A DNA stretch of 5,539 nt. Origin: JAFLCA01 sp041907145 (GTDB taxonomy: Bacteria; Bdellovibrionota_C; UBA2361; JAFLCA01). Positions 1 to 5,539 of this stretch are shown here, piece after piece (position 1 is the first letter of the stretch; each line of letters begins with the position of its first letter). Under the pieces are notes generated by a model. It was not told the DNA's origin. It searched no databases and saw only the letters and a list, made by a program, of their open reading frames with translations. Made by a program: the position numbers and the translations under genes. The stretch lies in the NCBI GenBank assembly GCA_041907145.1, contig JAYRHW010000249.1, positions 1-5,539 on the forward strand, written 5' to 3'.

Positions 1-1817
1 AGCTCAAGAGGAACCTCCTCCCCAGGAATTAGCTCAATATTCATTCCCAATAGATCGGCATTTCCTGCTACTGCGTACAGTCCGTCCTTGCCCGCAGAAA
101 AGAGTCGCTGAAGGTTCCCAACCCTCTCGCCACTATCGAAAGCCCCATCAAACTCAAAGCGCTCGGCATCATCGCCGGTAAAATCGAGGTCATCACTGTT
201 GAACTGATAAAAAATCTTTGTCCCCGTGCGCCTTTCCTCAAGGCTCAAGAGGTCGATCCCTTCAATGTCGGCTGGAATATCCTTACCCAGCAGACGAAGC
301 AGCGTCGGCACGATGTCGATTGACTCAGCGTTACGATCATCAGACACCGCTACCCTCTGCTGCGGCACTTTGAGAAATAGAGGAATGGAAAGAATATCGG
401 AATACTGCTGCGGTGTTACGCTGCGATCAATCTTATGTGGCCGAAGATTAACTCCATGATCGGCCGTGACAACCAAGATGCATTTATCAAAGATATCCTG
501 CTCTTTCAGGCGGGAAAGAATATGTCCCAGGACCCTGTCGGTATACATCACTTGCAGTAAATGCTGCTGCTCGAGCAGCCAATCGGGAATATTCCGCAGG
601 AAGAGACCAGACTCAAGGATTCCACGATCACAAAGACCCGGTGCGCGAAACGATCGCCCGGACGGCAGATGACAGTAAGGTTGATGAGGAAGAGTGACGT
701 GCAAAAAGTAGAACTGCCTACCATACTGTCTTTGGATGGCCCTAAGAAATTCAGCGATTACGATCTGGTCAGGTACCATCGCCTGCTTTGCCATCATGGG
801 ATCACGATCGACGCGGGGCCCGTATCCCAGCAGCGAGCGAAGGTTTTCGGCGCCTACCCACAACGAGTCGGGCAAGAGACGCTTGTATATGAGCTGGCCT
901 AGATACCTATAATCGAGCCTTCCGCGCGCATTGCCCCCTGCCTCGTGGCAAAGAGATACCGGGCAAAGACTGGTGATCTGCTCGAATACATGCAAGGCGT
1001 GGCTGGAACCGAGAATGCTGAATATGTTGCTATCGAGCGCGGCAGACGGCAAAACTCGGCCTCGCGCATCAACCGGGTAACGCCCCGTGAGGATCGCCGG
1101 CACCGCCTGCGCCGTTCCCCCGGTCACAGCGCTCGCATTTCTAAACCAGCGGCTGGTAGCGGCCAACGCGGCAAAGTTGGGGAAGCGCTCGGCATCGATA
1201 GTGAGATCAGGGCGCAGAAGCGAGCTCAGGGGGAACTCGTCGAAGATAATCATTATGATTGGGGGCCCATCCGAGGTACGTTCGCTGCCCCCCTTCACTT
1301 CCTGAGAGTCTGCCGGTCGATCTGCAGCACTCATTGCTTGGACTATCAGAAACTGCAGCGGAACAAGCACGATGGCCGGGCCAAGAAAGGTCACGAATGT
1401 TCGGGCCGCCCCGAAGCTTTTGTACAATCTGCCAAGACTCCACGAGCCCAGAAGCCCGGCAACCACGCTCCAAATACTCTCCGGGCTACCGACCCGCCGC
1501 GCGACATCAATCAGCGGCAAGGCTATCAGAAAGAGAAAGCACACTTCGAAGATCTCTCGCACGAGAGCTTCATTTCTAGACCAGAAACGCCGCAAGAGCG
1601 CGATCACAATCAAGGGAACGAAAAAGCCAAGCGCTAGACAAATGGCGATAACCTGGACGCTCGTTTCAAGATGATCGACCACCCGCCAGGGGTCGCCCCT
1701 GAGTGCCTGAAAGGCGGGGTATTCGAAGCAAAATGCCCATAAAGCCCAGAAATGAAGCGCAAGCACGGAGAATGCACTGCGCGCGCCTACGGTACTATGA
1801 GCCTTCATGCTCGCCAT
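1..1817 (-). CDS. Membrane-anchored sulfatase/alkaline-phosphatase superfamily protein (3' end outside window)
   Basis: Seen: a continuous minus-strand frame of 605 codons runs off the left edge. The N-terminal part has about four or five hydrophobic segments (roughly residues 15-31, 53-75, 89-108, 115-129 and 141-160). The catalytic domain then opens with the strand IIMIIFDEFP, whose Asp193 is the expected first metal ligand. TAQAVPAILTGR follows, with Thr235 in the nucleophile position. LPHQP (His378) and TADHG (Asp453-His454, metal ligands) come later. Family knowledge: sulfatases carry C/S-x-P-x-R where this protein has T-A-Q-A-V, so formylglycine sulfatase activity is unlikely. Thr is the nucleophile in related phosphoethanolamine and phosphoglycerol transferases. 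Inference: an inner-membrane enzyme whose catalytic domain faces the periplasm and which cleaves or transfers a phospho-group on an envelope glycan or lipid. Start: ATG at 1817 is chosen; ATG at 1808 is equally possible. Both lie inside the end of the upstream methyltransferase gene. The substrate is unknown. Confidence 0.88.
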   Translation of the reverse strand, partial: MASMKAHSTVGARSAFSVLALHFWALWAFCFEYPAFQALRGDPWRVVDHLETSVQVIAICLALGFFVPLIVIALLRRFWSRNEALVREIFEVCFLFLIALPLIDVARRVGSPESIWSVVAGLLGSWSLGRLYKSFGAARTFVTFLGPAIVLVPLQFLIVQAMSAADRPADSQEVKGGSERTSDGPPIIMIIFDEFPLSSLLRPDLTIDAERFPNFAALAATSRWFRNASAVTGGTAQAVPAILTGRYPVDARGRVLPSAALDSNIFSILGSSHALHVFEQITSLCPVSLCHEAGGNARGRLDYRYLGQLIYKRLLPDSLWVGAENLRSLLGYGPRVDRDPMMAKQAMVPDQIVIAEFLRAIQRQYGRQFYFLHVTLPHQPYCHLPSGRSFRAPGLCDRGILESGLFLRNIPDWLLEQQHLLQVMYTDRVLGHILSRLKEQDIFDKCILVVTADHGVNLRPHKIDRSVTPQQYSDILSIPLFLKVPQQRVAVSDDRNAESIDIVPTLLRLLGKDIPADIEGIDLLSLEERRTGTKIFYQFNSDDLDFTGDDAERFEFDGAFDSGERVGNLQRLFSAGKDGLYAVAGNADLLGMNIELIPGEEVPLE

Positions 1818-3189
1818 AGAAGAGGACTCGAGATCCTCCTGCAAGAGCTAGTCGCTCGGCAATTCTGAAATGTCGAGCAAACAAGGCCTCGAACTCGGTG
1901 AGATTATAATCACCATGGATATCGCGCTTATTTTGCAGAAGCCGCTTGGTCATCGGATCTTCCTTGGATACGAACTCAATCACGATATCTGCCCCAAACG
2001 AAGCAAGCCACTCGATGATCTCACTCATCGGAATATTATTTCTAATGACAAGGTGATGAAGGAGCGCTAGGCACAAAATCAAGTCGGGCTTTCCACGCTC
2101 CTCCAGTCTCTTTCGCTCACGCCCGCGCCAGCCCATTGCGGGCGAGGGATTAGCCAGGTTTACCACCAACGGAAGAATGGTCTCCTGACGCTCGGCTCGC
2201 AGCTTGCTGTACAATGCATCAATAGTCGCGGTATCCGAATCGAGAGCAACGACATAACTGCTATGCTGCGCAGCCACGCGAGAAAAGGCTCCATTATTAC
2301 ATCCCAGATCCCAAGTTAAGTTTCGCGGCTTGCGTCCCGTACAGCGGGCAACGAAATCTCGCTTTGCCCTGCCCTCCTCTTGAGTGTAGCTGTTGTGCAC
2401 GGAATATTCTGTCCATGCCGAGGACGCGGCTTGGTTGGGTAGGCGCTCGAGAATTCGGGTAAGGTTATTCATCAAAGCGAGCTGGGCCTTGTCGGAAATT
2501 TGCTCCCGCATTACCTCCCGCACTGAAAAGCCGGGATCATTAAACTGCTGCTGCAAAAAGTGCTGTAGAAAAACATGCCGCAGCACTCCGGGCTTCGCTA
2601 CATCACGCCAGCGCAAGAGCTTCGCCATGGAGCGTACCGAGACCCCTTCGATATCGCCCCGCAGCCAATTTTGAAAAGGAATTCCACGATATGCCTGAAG
2701 CATAAGTGGGAACAGAAACATCTCGCAGAACTGCAGGTACCCAGGCCAGATATTTCCGGCTTCCCGCCTCTCGAATGAACCGGTATCGATGCAAACTGGC
2801 CTCGAGCCAAACCACTGAAAATTGAACGCCGAGCAATCCTTACTCTGCACACCATCAATCAGTCCGGACCGCAGCAGGTCAAGTTGAAGGAGAGCAGCAT
2901 CCCGGAGCATCTCGAAACACCACTCATACGGATAGGAGATGAAGGGCACGCGAGTATGATGCAGGGCAACATCGGCATGCTGCGCGCTAAAATCCAAAGA
3001 GTTAATTTGCGGAAGCTGGATTTCCCGAGTTTCAACAACCTTGCCGCTACGTACCGCATCCGCGAAAAACTTCCGCCCCGAAACGTACTTCCATTGTGAG
3101 TATCCGTTCTGGGAGAGCACCCGCAGCACCTTATCATCATGATAAAGCACCTTCGCCTCACGATCTCGAAAAGATCCGGATTCCAACAT
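1795..3189 (-). CDS. NoeA-type two-domain protein with C-terminal class I SAM-dependent methyltransferase
   Basis: Seen: 464 residues. The N-terminal half begins MLESGSFRDRE and contains VPFISYPYEWCFEMLRDAAL (81-100). It also has a K117-D118...N123...D135 pattern (SKDCSAFNFQW, then CIDTGSFE) and YLQFCEMFLFPLMLQAYRG (151-169). The C-terminal half is a Rossmann methyltransferase: motif I DLGCNNG at 294-300, an acidic strand end VALDSD at 314-319, LCLALLHHL at 372-380, and VIEFVSKEDP at 403-412. Family knowledge: this arrangement and length match a widespread family of about 450-470 residues, often annotated as class I SAM methyltransferase and related to rhizobial nodulation protein NoeA. The methyl acceptor is generally not known. 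The spacing of Asp, Asn and Asp in the N-terminal half resembles the catalytic and metal-binding loops of aminoglycoside-kinase folds; this is inference. No signal peptide is seen, so it should be cytosolic. It is first in a unit with the downstream membrane phospho-enzyme. An AGGGG at 3199-3203 lies 9 bases before the ATG and supports the start. Confidence 0.9.
   Translation of the reverse strand: MLESGSFRDREAKVLYHDDKVLRVLSQNGYSQWKYVSGRKFFADAVRSGKVVETREIQLPQINSLDFSAQHADVALHHTRVPFISYPYEWCFEMLRDAALLQLDLLRSGLIDGVQSKDCSAFNFQWFGSRPVCIDTGSFERREAGNIWPGYLQFCEMFLFPLMLQAYRGIPFQNWLRGDIEGVSVRSMAKLLRWRDVAKPGVLRHVFLQHFLQQQFNDPGFSVREVMREQISDKAQLALMNNLTRILERLPNQAASSAWTEYSVHNSYTQEEGRAKRDFVARCTGRKPRNLTWDLGCNNGAFSRVAAQHSSYVVALDSDTATIDALYSKLRAERQETILPLVVNLANPSPAMGWRGRERKRLEERGKPDLILCLALLHHLVIRNNIPMSEIIEWLASFGADIVIEFVSKEDPMTKRLLQNKRDIHGDYNLTEFEALFARHFRIAERLALAGGSRVLFYGEHEGS
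1835..1840 (-). promoter_or_regulatory. AGGAGG motif upstream of the overlapping membrane-enzyme start
   Basis: A perfect AGGAGG on the minus strand lies inside the last codons of the methyltransferase gene, 17 bases before the ATG at 1817 and 26 before the ATG at 1808. That is farther than normal for a Shine-Dalgarno site. It could hold terminating ribosomes near the overlapping start, or it may be chance. No better site lies closer to either ATG, so translation of the second gene probably depends on coupling to the first. Confidence 0.35.
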
Positions 3190-3198
3190 CTGCTAACG

Positions 3199-3203
3199 CC
3201 CCT
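3199..3203 (-). promoter_or_regulatory. Possible ribosome binding site of the NoeA-type methyltransferase gene
   Basis: On the minus strand AGGGG is followed by 9 bases and then the ATG at 3189. It is a modest Shine-Dalgarno match at an acceptable distance, and it supports this ATG as the translation start. Confidence 0.45.
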
Positions 3204-3306
3204 GCGCGCTGGTCTGCCACATAACTCAGTTTATCAGGATTAACCTGCCATATACCGGTTTAAGCAGTACTGGTGGCGAAATTTCTCCGGCCCTTGCGAG
3301 TATACC

Positions 3307-3319
3307 CTCAGTGGCTGAG
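3307..3319. repeat. Small perfect palindrome CTCAG-TGG-CTGAG
   Basis: This is a 5+3+5 inverted repeat in the divergent control region. It lies in the spacer of a weak minus-strand promoter candidate (TATACT at 3299-3304). It is short enough to arise by chance. Confidence 0.25.
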
Positions 3320-3390
3320 ACAAATAAGATAGCCGGAATGGGGGAAAATAAGAAACCTCTAATAAACGGCGTTAGTGGTGACATTAGGAA

Positions 3391-3405
3391 CTCTTAAGTT
3401 AAGAG
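3391..3405. repeat. 15-bp perfect palindrome, possible operator
   Basis: CTCTTAA-G-TTAAGAG is a perfect 7+1+7 inverted repeat. It sits between outer arms GTGAC (3378-3382) and GTCAC (3406-3410), which are also complementary but are placed asymmetrically (8 bases on the left, none on the right). It lies about 140 bases before the binding-protein start and about 200 bases before the methyltransferase start. There is no T-run and the core is AT-rich, so a protein-binding site is more likely than a terminator. The regulator is unknown. Confidence 0.4.
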
Positions 3406-3501
3406 GTCACGTTCAGGCCCTGATACTAGCATCGAACCGCCATTTATTCCCAAAAAAATTCCGCTACATCCAGGACACTAAAAGGTCTACCTCCTCGTCA
3501 C

Positions 3502-3520
3502 TGCCACTGGCAATTTTGCC
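3502..3520. repeat. Two overlapping palindromes over the plus-strand promoter
   Basis: TGCCA-C-TGGCA (3502-3512, perfect 5+1+5) overlaps GGCAA-TT-TTGCC (3509-3520, perfect 5+2+5). The shared half-site TGGCA coincides with the predicted -35 box CTGGCA (3507-3512). A protein bound here would occlude RNA polymerase, so this is a candidate operator. The placement is seen in the sequence; the function is inferred. Confidence 0.35.
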
Positions 3521-3535
3521 CACCGCGGGTAGAAT
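3507..3535 (+). promoter_or_regulatory. Putative sigma70-like promoter of the binding-protein/HAD unit
   Basis: The -35 box CTGGCA (4 of 6 matches to TTGACA) and the -10 box TAGAAT (3530-3535, 5 of 6 matches to TATAAT) are separated by exactly 17 bases. The expected start site is near 3542, only one or two bases before the ATG at 3544. The mRNA would therefore be nearly leaderless, which fits the absence of a Shine-Dalgarno sequence there. Confidence 0.4.
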
Positions 3536-3543
3536 ACCGGCCT

Positions 3544-4635
3544 ATGAATGCGCGTAATCTCATTTTTATACTCAGCACCCTCCTGCATTTTATCCCCTTG
3601 CCCGCCACAGCGGACCCCATAAAGGTCGGTGTTTCTGTCACGCTGAGCGGCGAAGCTGCCACCTTCGGCACCGATATGCGAAACGCCATCCAGCTTGCCC
3701 AGGAGGATTTGGGTAAAGATCGTTACCAATTGATCGTTGAAGATGATCGCTGCCTTGGCAAGGACGCTGCTGACGTAGCGCACAAATTCATTACTATCGA
3801 CAAAGTTGCCTACGCCATTGGTTTTGGCTGCAACCAAGTTCTGCTCGCTAGTGCGCCTATTTATCAAAAGGCTGGAGTTACCGTCATCAGCGGATTCGGC
3901 ACTAGCGGGGATGTAACTGGACTTGGCGATAGAATTTTTCGGCTGTTTCCCGCCGATCAACACGTCGTCGAAGCTGTCTATCCCTATATTTCGGAGCGCC
4001 AGTCGGAACTCGGAGTGATCACCGAAGAGAATGAATATCCCGAACTCGTGAGACGCACCTTGCTGCGATTGAATTCGGCTAATCCCAAGCCGCTTAAGCT
4101 TGTCGAGGAGAGCTTCAAAAGCGACCTTACCGACTTGCGTCCTGTACTATTGAAATTCAAGGCAAAGAAGCTGCCGGCCCTGTTTCTTAATCCCAACGCC
4201 GAGCCTTCATTTATCCGCCTGATTCAACAGCTAGAACAAATCCATTACAGCCCGGCTCTCTATACCGTCTATTGGCCTGGAGCTTCGGTCGTGCAGTCAA
4301 CACTCGGAGCTAAGCTTAACGGCATAGTCTTTGGAAATCTGCCCGATGACGCCAAGCTGCTTACCAAGGACGGGATTGGATTGCTCAAGCGATTTCGCGC
4401 GAGATTCGGCGAGCCAAACTCGGTGCCGAATGGCGTCGCTTTCGCCTACGAGACGCTGCGCTTGCTGGATAAAGCTCTTAAAAGCGGTCAGCCTGTCCAT
4501 GAGTATCTGCGCACCGCCAAGATCGATGACGGTATGATCGGCAGCTATTCATTTGACGGCGATGGCGCTATCGTCGGATTGAAGCCCGATCTACAGCAGT
4601 TTCGCGATGGCTCGATACATTCCTTGATGCAATAG
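3544..4635 (+). CDS. Periplasmic type 1 (Leu/Ile/Val-family) substrate-binding protein
   Basis: Seen: 363 residues beginning with a Sec signal peptide: Arg4, a hydrophobic core at about 6-19, and PLPATA before Asp24, giving likely signal peptidase I cleavage after Ala23. There is no lipobox Cys. The mature protein opens with IKVGVSVTLSG, the first strand and ligand loop of the LivJ-type fold. GVTVISGFGTSGDVT (111-125) and RIFRLFPADQ (130-139) match the family's ligand-contacting and hinge regions. Cys70 and Cys96 are 26 residues apart, as in the conserved disulfide of LivJ. Family knowledge: such proteins bind amino acids, amides, urea or small organic acids for ABC importers, or serve as sensors. 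The ligand cannot be read from the sequence. Context: the HAD phosphatase gene starts 5 bases after its stop, and no permease or ATPase gene is in view. Start: the ATG is fixed by the signal peptide, and no in-frame start lies just upstream. No Shine-Dalgarno is visible. Confidence 0.93.
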   Translation: MNARNLIFILSTLLHFIPLPATADPIKVGVSVTLSGEAATFGTDMRNAIQLAQEDLGKDRYQLIVEDDRCLGKDAADVAHKFITIDKVAYAIGFGCNQVLLASAPIYQKAGVTVISGFGTSGDVTGLGDRIFRLFPADQHVVEAVYPYISERQSELGVITEENEYPELVRRTLLRLNSANPKPLKLVEESFKSDLTDLRPVLLKFKAKKLPALFLNPNAEPSFIRLIQQLEQIHYSPALYTVYWPGASVVQSTLGAKLNGIVFGNLPDDAKLLTKDGIGLLKRFRARFGEPNSVPNGVAFAYETLRLLDKALKSGQPVHEYLRTAKIDDGMIGSYSFDGDGAIVGLKPDLQQFRDGSIHSLMQ

Positions 4636-4640
4636 CAACC

Positions 4641-5276
4641 ATGCTGCTTTGTTTTGATTACGATGGCGTCCTTGTCGACTCGCTGGCCCAGCAGGTGAGC
4701 GTCGTACGATCCGCGCAGTCAAAACTCGGGCAAGGTCGCTGCCCCGATGCCGGCGACTTTTCCAGCGTTGAGGATCTTTCGTACGAGGGCTTCGCCCGAC
4801 ATTTAGGCATCCCCGAAGCCCGTTACACCGAGTGGGCACATTTGGTCATCGAACAGAATCTGCTCGACACAACTGCCGTGACCATGTTTGCCGGGATGCG
4901 CGACGTGCTTCTCGAGCTTGGCTCTCGGTTTCCGTCGGTAATAATTACCTCCAACGTCCGCGAATCGGTTGAAAGGCTCTTACAGAAGGAGCGCTGCGCG
5001 CATGCAGTGCAGGAGATTTACGATGGCAAGCTACGCGGCAGCAAGAGTGATAAGATTAAGGCAGCAGCCAAGCATCTGGGGATTCCGTTAGCTCAGACCT
5101 ATATGATTGGAGACACCCGCAGCGATATTCGACATGCCAAATTAGCCGGCGCCAAATCCCTTGCCGTAAGCTGGGGCTATCAGCCAGTCGAAGCCCTCAA
5201 GCTTGAAGCTCCGGATACACTCATCCAGGTGCCGCGCGATTTACTCGTGTACTTTGGCTCTCTCGACATCCATTAG
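4641..5276 (+). CDS. HAD-superfamily (subfamily IA) phosphatase, phosphoglycolate-phosphatase-like
   Basis: Seen: 211 residues with all four HAD motifs. Motif I is DYDGVLVDS, with Asp6 as nucleophile and Asp8 as acid/base. A helical cap region spans about 15-80. Motif II is VIITSN, with Thr103. Motif III Lys is probably Lys138 in KSDKIKAAAKHLG. Motif IV is MIGDTRSD, with Asp158 and Asp162 as Mg2+ ligands. Length and order fit the small cytosolic phosphatases related to Gph and PpaX. The enzyme should hydrolyse a small phosphorylated metabolite; the substrate is unknown. The ATG lies 5 bases after the stop of the binding-protein gene and has no Shine-Dalgarno, so translation is probably coupled. 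Pairing of a periplasmic binding protein with a HAD phosphatase suggests that the imported or sensed ligand and the phosphatase substrate belong to one pathway, but that is inference. Confidence 0.92.
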   Translation: MLLCFDYDGVLVDSLAQQVSVVRSAQSKLGQGRCPDAGDFSSVEDLSYEGFARHLGIPEARYTEWAHLVIEQNLLDTTAVTMFAGMRDVLLELGSRFPSVIITSNVRESVERLLQKERCAHAVQEIYDGKLRGSKSDKIKAAAKHLGIPLAQTYMIGDTRSDIRHAKLAGAKSLAVSWGYQPVEALKLEAPDTLIQVPRDLLVYFGSLDIH

Positions 5277-5314
5277 GGCCGTCCTTGGAGCCCGGGCCGT
5301 TGACTTGCTCTCCG

Positions 5315-5418
5315 ATTCGAACCGATCCGTACTAAGAGTGCGTAGCAAAATCGATTCTTTAGGCACTATCCTCGGTCAATGGGCAGAGCAAAAACTTGGT
5401 AACATTCGAACCCTCCGT
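5315..5418. repeat. Pair of short direct repeats
   Basis: ATTCGAACCGATCCGT at 5315-5330 and ATTCGAACCCTCCGT at 5404-5418 share ATTCGAACC and TCCGT, with a one-base length difference between them. The copies start 89 bases apart. On the minus strand each contains GGTTCGAAT, which looks like a tRNA T-loop, but neither copy has a pairing T-stem. The origin is unknown. Confidence 0.4.
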
Positions 5419-5479
5419 GGCCAAAACATAGAGAAGGGAGGGGTCCGGGGCGGCCGGGAGTCCCGCTCAAACATTTGAT

Positions 5480-5514
5480 TCAGGGGCTTCGGTAAAGTAA
5501 CGTGGCACCCCTGA
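5480..5514 (+). promoter_or_regulatory. Inverted repeat / hairpin just before a likely gene start
   Basis: TCAGGGG (5480-5486) and CCCCTGA (5508-5514) are perfectly complementary 7-base arms around a 21-base loop. There is no T-run after the hairpin. The AAAGGAG at 5525 begins 11 bases after the right arm. It may be a 5' leader structure or an operator for the gene that seems to start at the window edge. Confidence 0.35.
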
Positions 5515-5524
5515 GTAAACTTTC

Positions 5525-5531
5525 AAAGGAG
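5525..5531 (+). promoter_or_regulatory. Strong ribosome binding site for a gene starting at the right edge
   Basis: AAAGGAG is followed by 6 bases and then AT as the last two bases of the window. If the next base is G, this is an ideally spaced ATG start. It is the best Shine-Dalgarno/start arrangement in the window. The gene itself cannot be seen. Confidence 0.5.
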
Positions 5532-5539
5532 CCTGCCAT

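Larger units (their letters stand above)
3190..3543. other. Divergent intergenic control region
   Basis: These 354 bases separate the two divergent start codons and contain no credible gene. The stretch holds several short perfect palindromes (3307-3319, 3391-3405, 3502-3512, 3509-3520) and a sigma70-like promoter for the plus-strand unit at its right end. For the minus-strand unit I find only weak candidates. One is TATACT on the minus strand at 3299-3304, with a poor -35 (TTATTT) 17 bases upstream. The 8-base word AAATAAGA occurs twice (3322-3329 and 3346-3353). The density of dyad symmetry suggests regulated divergent transcription, but no regulator gene is in the window. Confidence 0.6.
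5277..5539. other. Non-coding stretch after the HAD gene
   Basis: No frame here looks like a real gene. I see no T-tailed hairpin that would make a clear terminator for the HAD unit. The stretch contains two near-identical short direct repeats (5315-5330 and 5404-5418), a small CGGGA-G-TCCCG palindrome (5455-5465), an inverted repeat at 5480-5514, and a Shine-Dalgarno-like AAAGGAG at its right end. A minus-strand frame ending in TGA at 5467-5469 is open to the right edge (23 codons), so the tail of a convergent gene cannot be excluded. Confidence 0.5.

Noticed and set aside
945..1637. 230-residue plus-strand open frame
   Set aside because: It is antisense to the membrane-enzyme gene, whose minus-strand frame carries recognisable catalytic motifs. 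The plus frame gives a low-complexity, basic, motif-free protein with no ribosome site.
3508..3519. Sigma54-like TGGCA...TTGC
   Set aside because: The GG-to-GC distance is 9 bases; sigma54 -24/-12 promoters need 12 in the same measure.
3375..3557. 60-codon plus-strand frame (GTG start) overlapping the binding-protein start
   Set aside because: There is no Shine-Dalgarno and no family resemblance. It spans the palindromes and the predicted promoter, so it is probably chance.
3487..3963. 158-residue minus-strand open frame
   Set aside because: It is antisense to the signal peptide and first domain of the binding protein, has no recognisable motif, and would cross the predicted promoter.
5290..5420. 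tRNA gene on the minus strand
   Set aside because: Both GGTTCGAAT words lack a pairing 5-bp T-stem, and no matching acceptor strand was found upstream of the first.
5203..5478. 91-codon plus-strand frame overlapping the end of the HAD gene
   Set aside because: It starts inside the HAD coding sequence in another frame without a ribosome site. The product is Arg/Ser-rich and shows no motif.
5475..5503. Promoter TTGATT-17-TAACGT before the right-edge gene
   Set aside because: The -10 box matches only 3 of 6 consensus bases and the -35 overlaps the hairpin arm, so it is too weak to annotate.
5467..5538. C-terminal tail of a minus-strand gene ending with TGA at 5467-5469
   Set aside because: The 23 codons to the edge are too few to judge. 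The well-spaced AAAGGAG and terminal AT on the plus strand favour a plus-strand gene start instead, although this is not excluded.

Overview
This window reads as chromosomal DNA of a Gram-negative, probably proteobacterial, bacterium. The base composition looks balanced to slightly GC-rich by eye. The evidence is indirect: a periplasmic binding protein with a Sec signal peptide but no lipobox, compact overlapping gene pairs, and no sign of mobile DNA. I cannot name the species.

The layout is two divergent two-gene units around a roughly 350-base control region. The left unit is on the minus strand. It starts with a 464-residue NoeA-type protein (1795-3189): a conserved N-terminal domain with a kinase-like K-D...N...D signature, fused to a class I SAM methyltransferase domain. 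It is followed by a polytopic membrane protein of the sulfatase/alkaline phosphatase superfamily (1-1817), cut by the left edge. The two genes overlap by 14 or 23 bases, so they are almost certainly co-transcribed and translationally linked. The membrane enzyme has Thr where true sulfatases have the formylglycine Cys/Ser. It is therefore more likely a phosphatase or phospho-group transferase acting on an envelope glycan or lipid.

The right unit is on the plus strand. A type 1 (Leu/Ile/Val-type) periplasmic substrate-binding protein (3544-4635) is followed after 5 bases by a HAD-IA phosphatase (4641-5276). No permease or ATPase gene lies in the window, so the binding protein may serve an ABC transporter encoded elsewhere or act as a sensor.

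The control region (3190-3543) holds several small perfect palindromes. It also has a reasonable sigma70-like promoter (CTGGCA, 17 bases, TAGAAT) whose start site falls almost on the binding-protein ATG. That gene has no Shine-Dalgarno sequence, which suggests a near-leaderless transcript.

The last 263 bases (5277-5539) contain no convincing gene. They hold a pair of short direct repeats, a 7-bp inverted repeat, and a clear AAAGGAG placed 6 bases before a terminal 'AT', which probably marks a plus-strand gene starting at the window edge.

A cautious working idea is an envelope-modification unit (methyltransferase plus membrane phospho-transferase or hydrolase) divergent from a ligand-binding/phosphatase unit. 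The functional link between the two halves is inference only.
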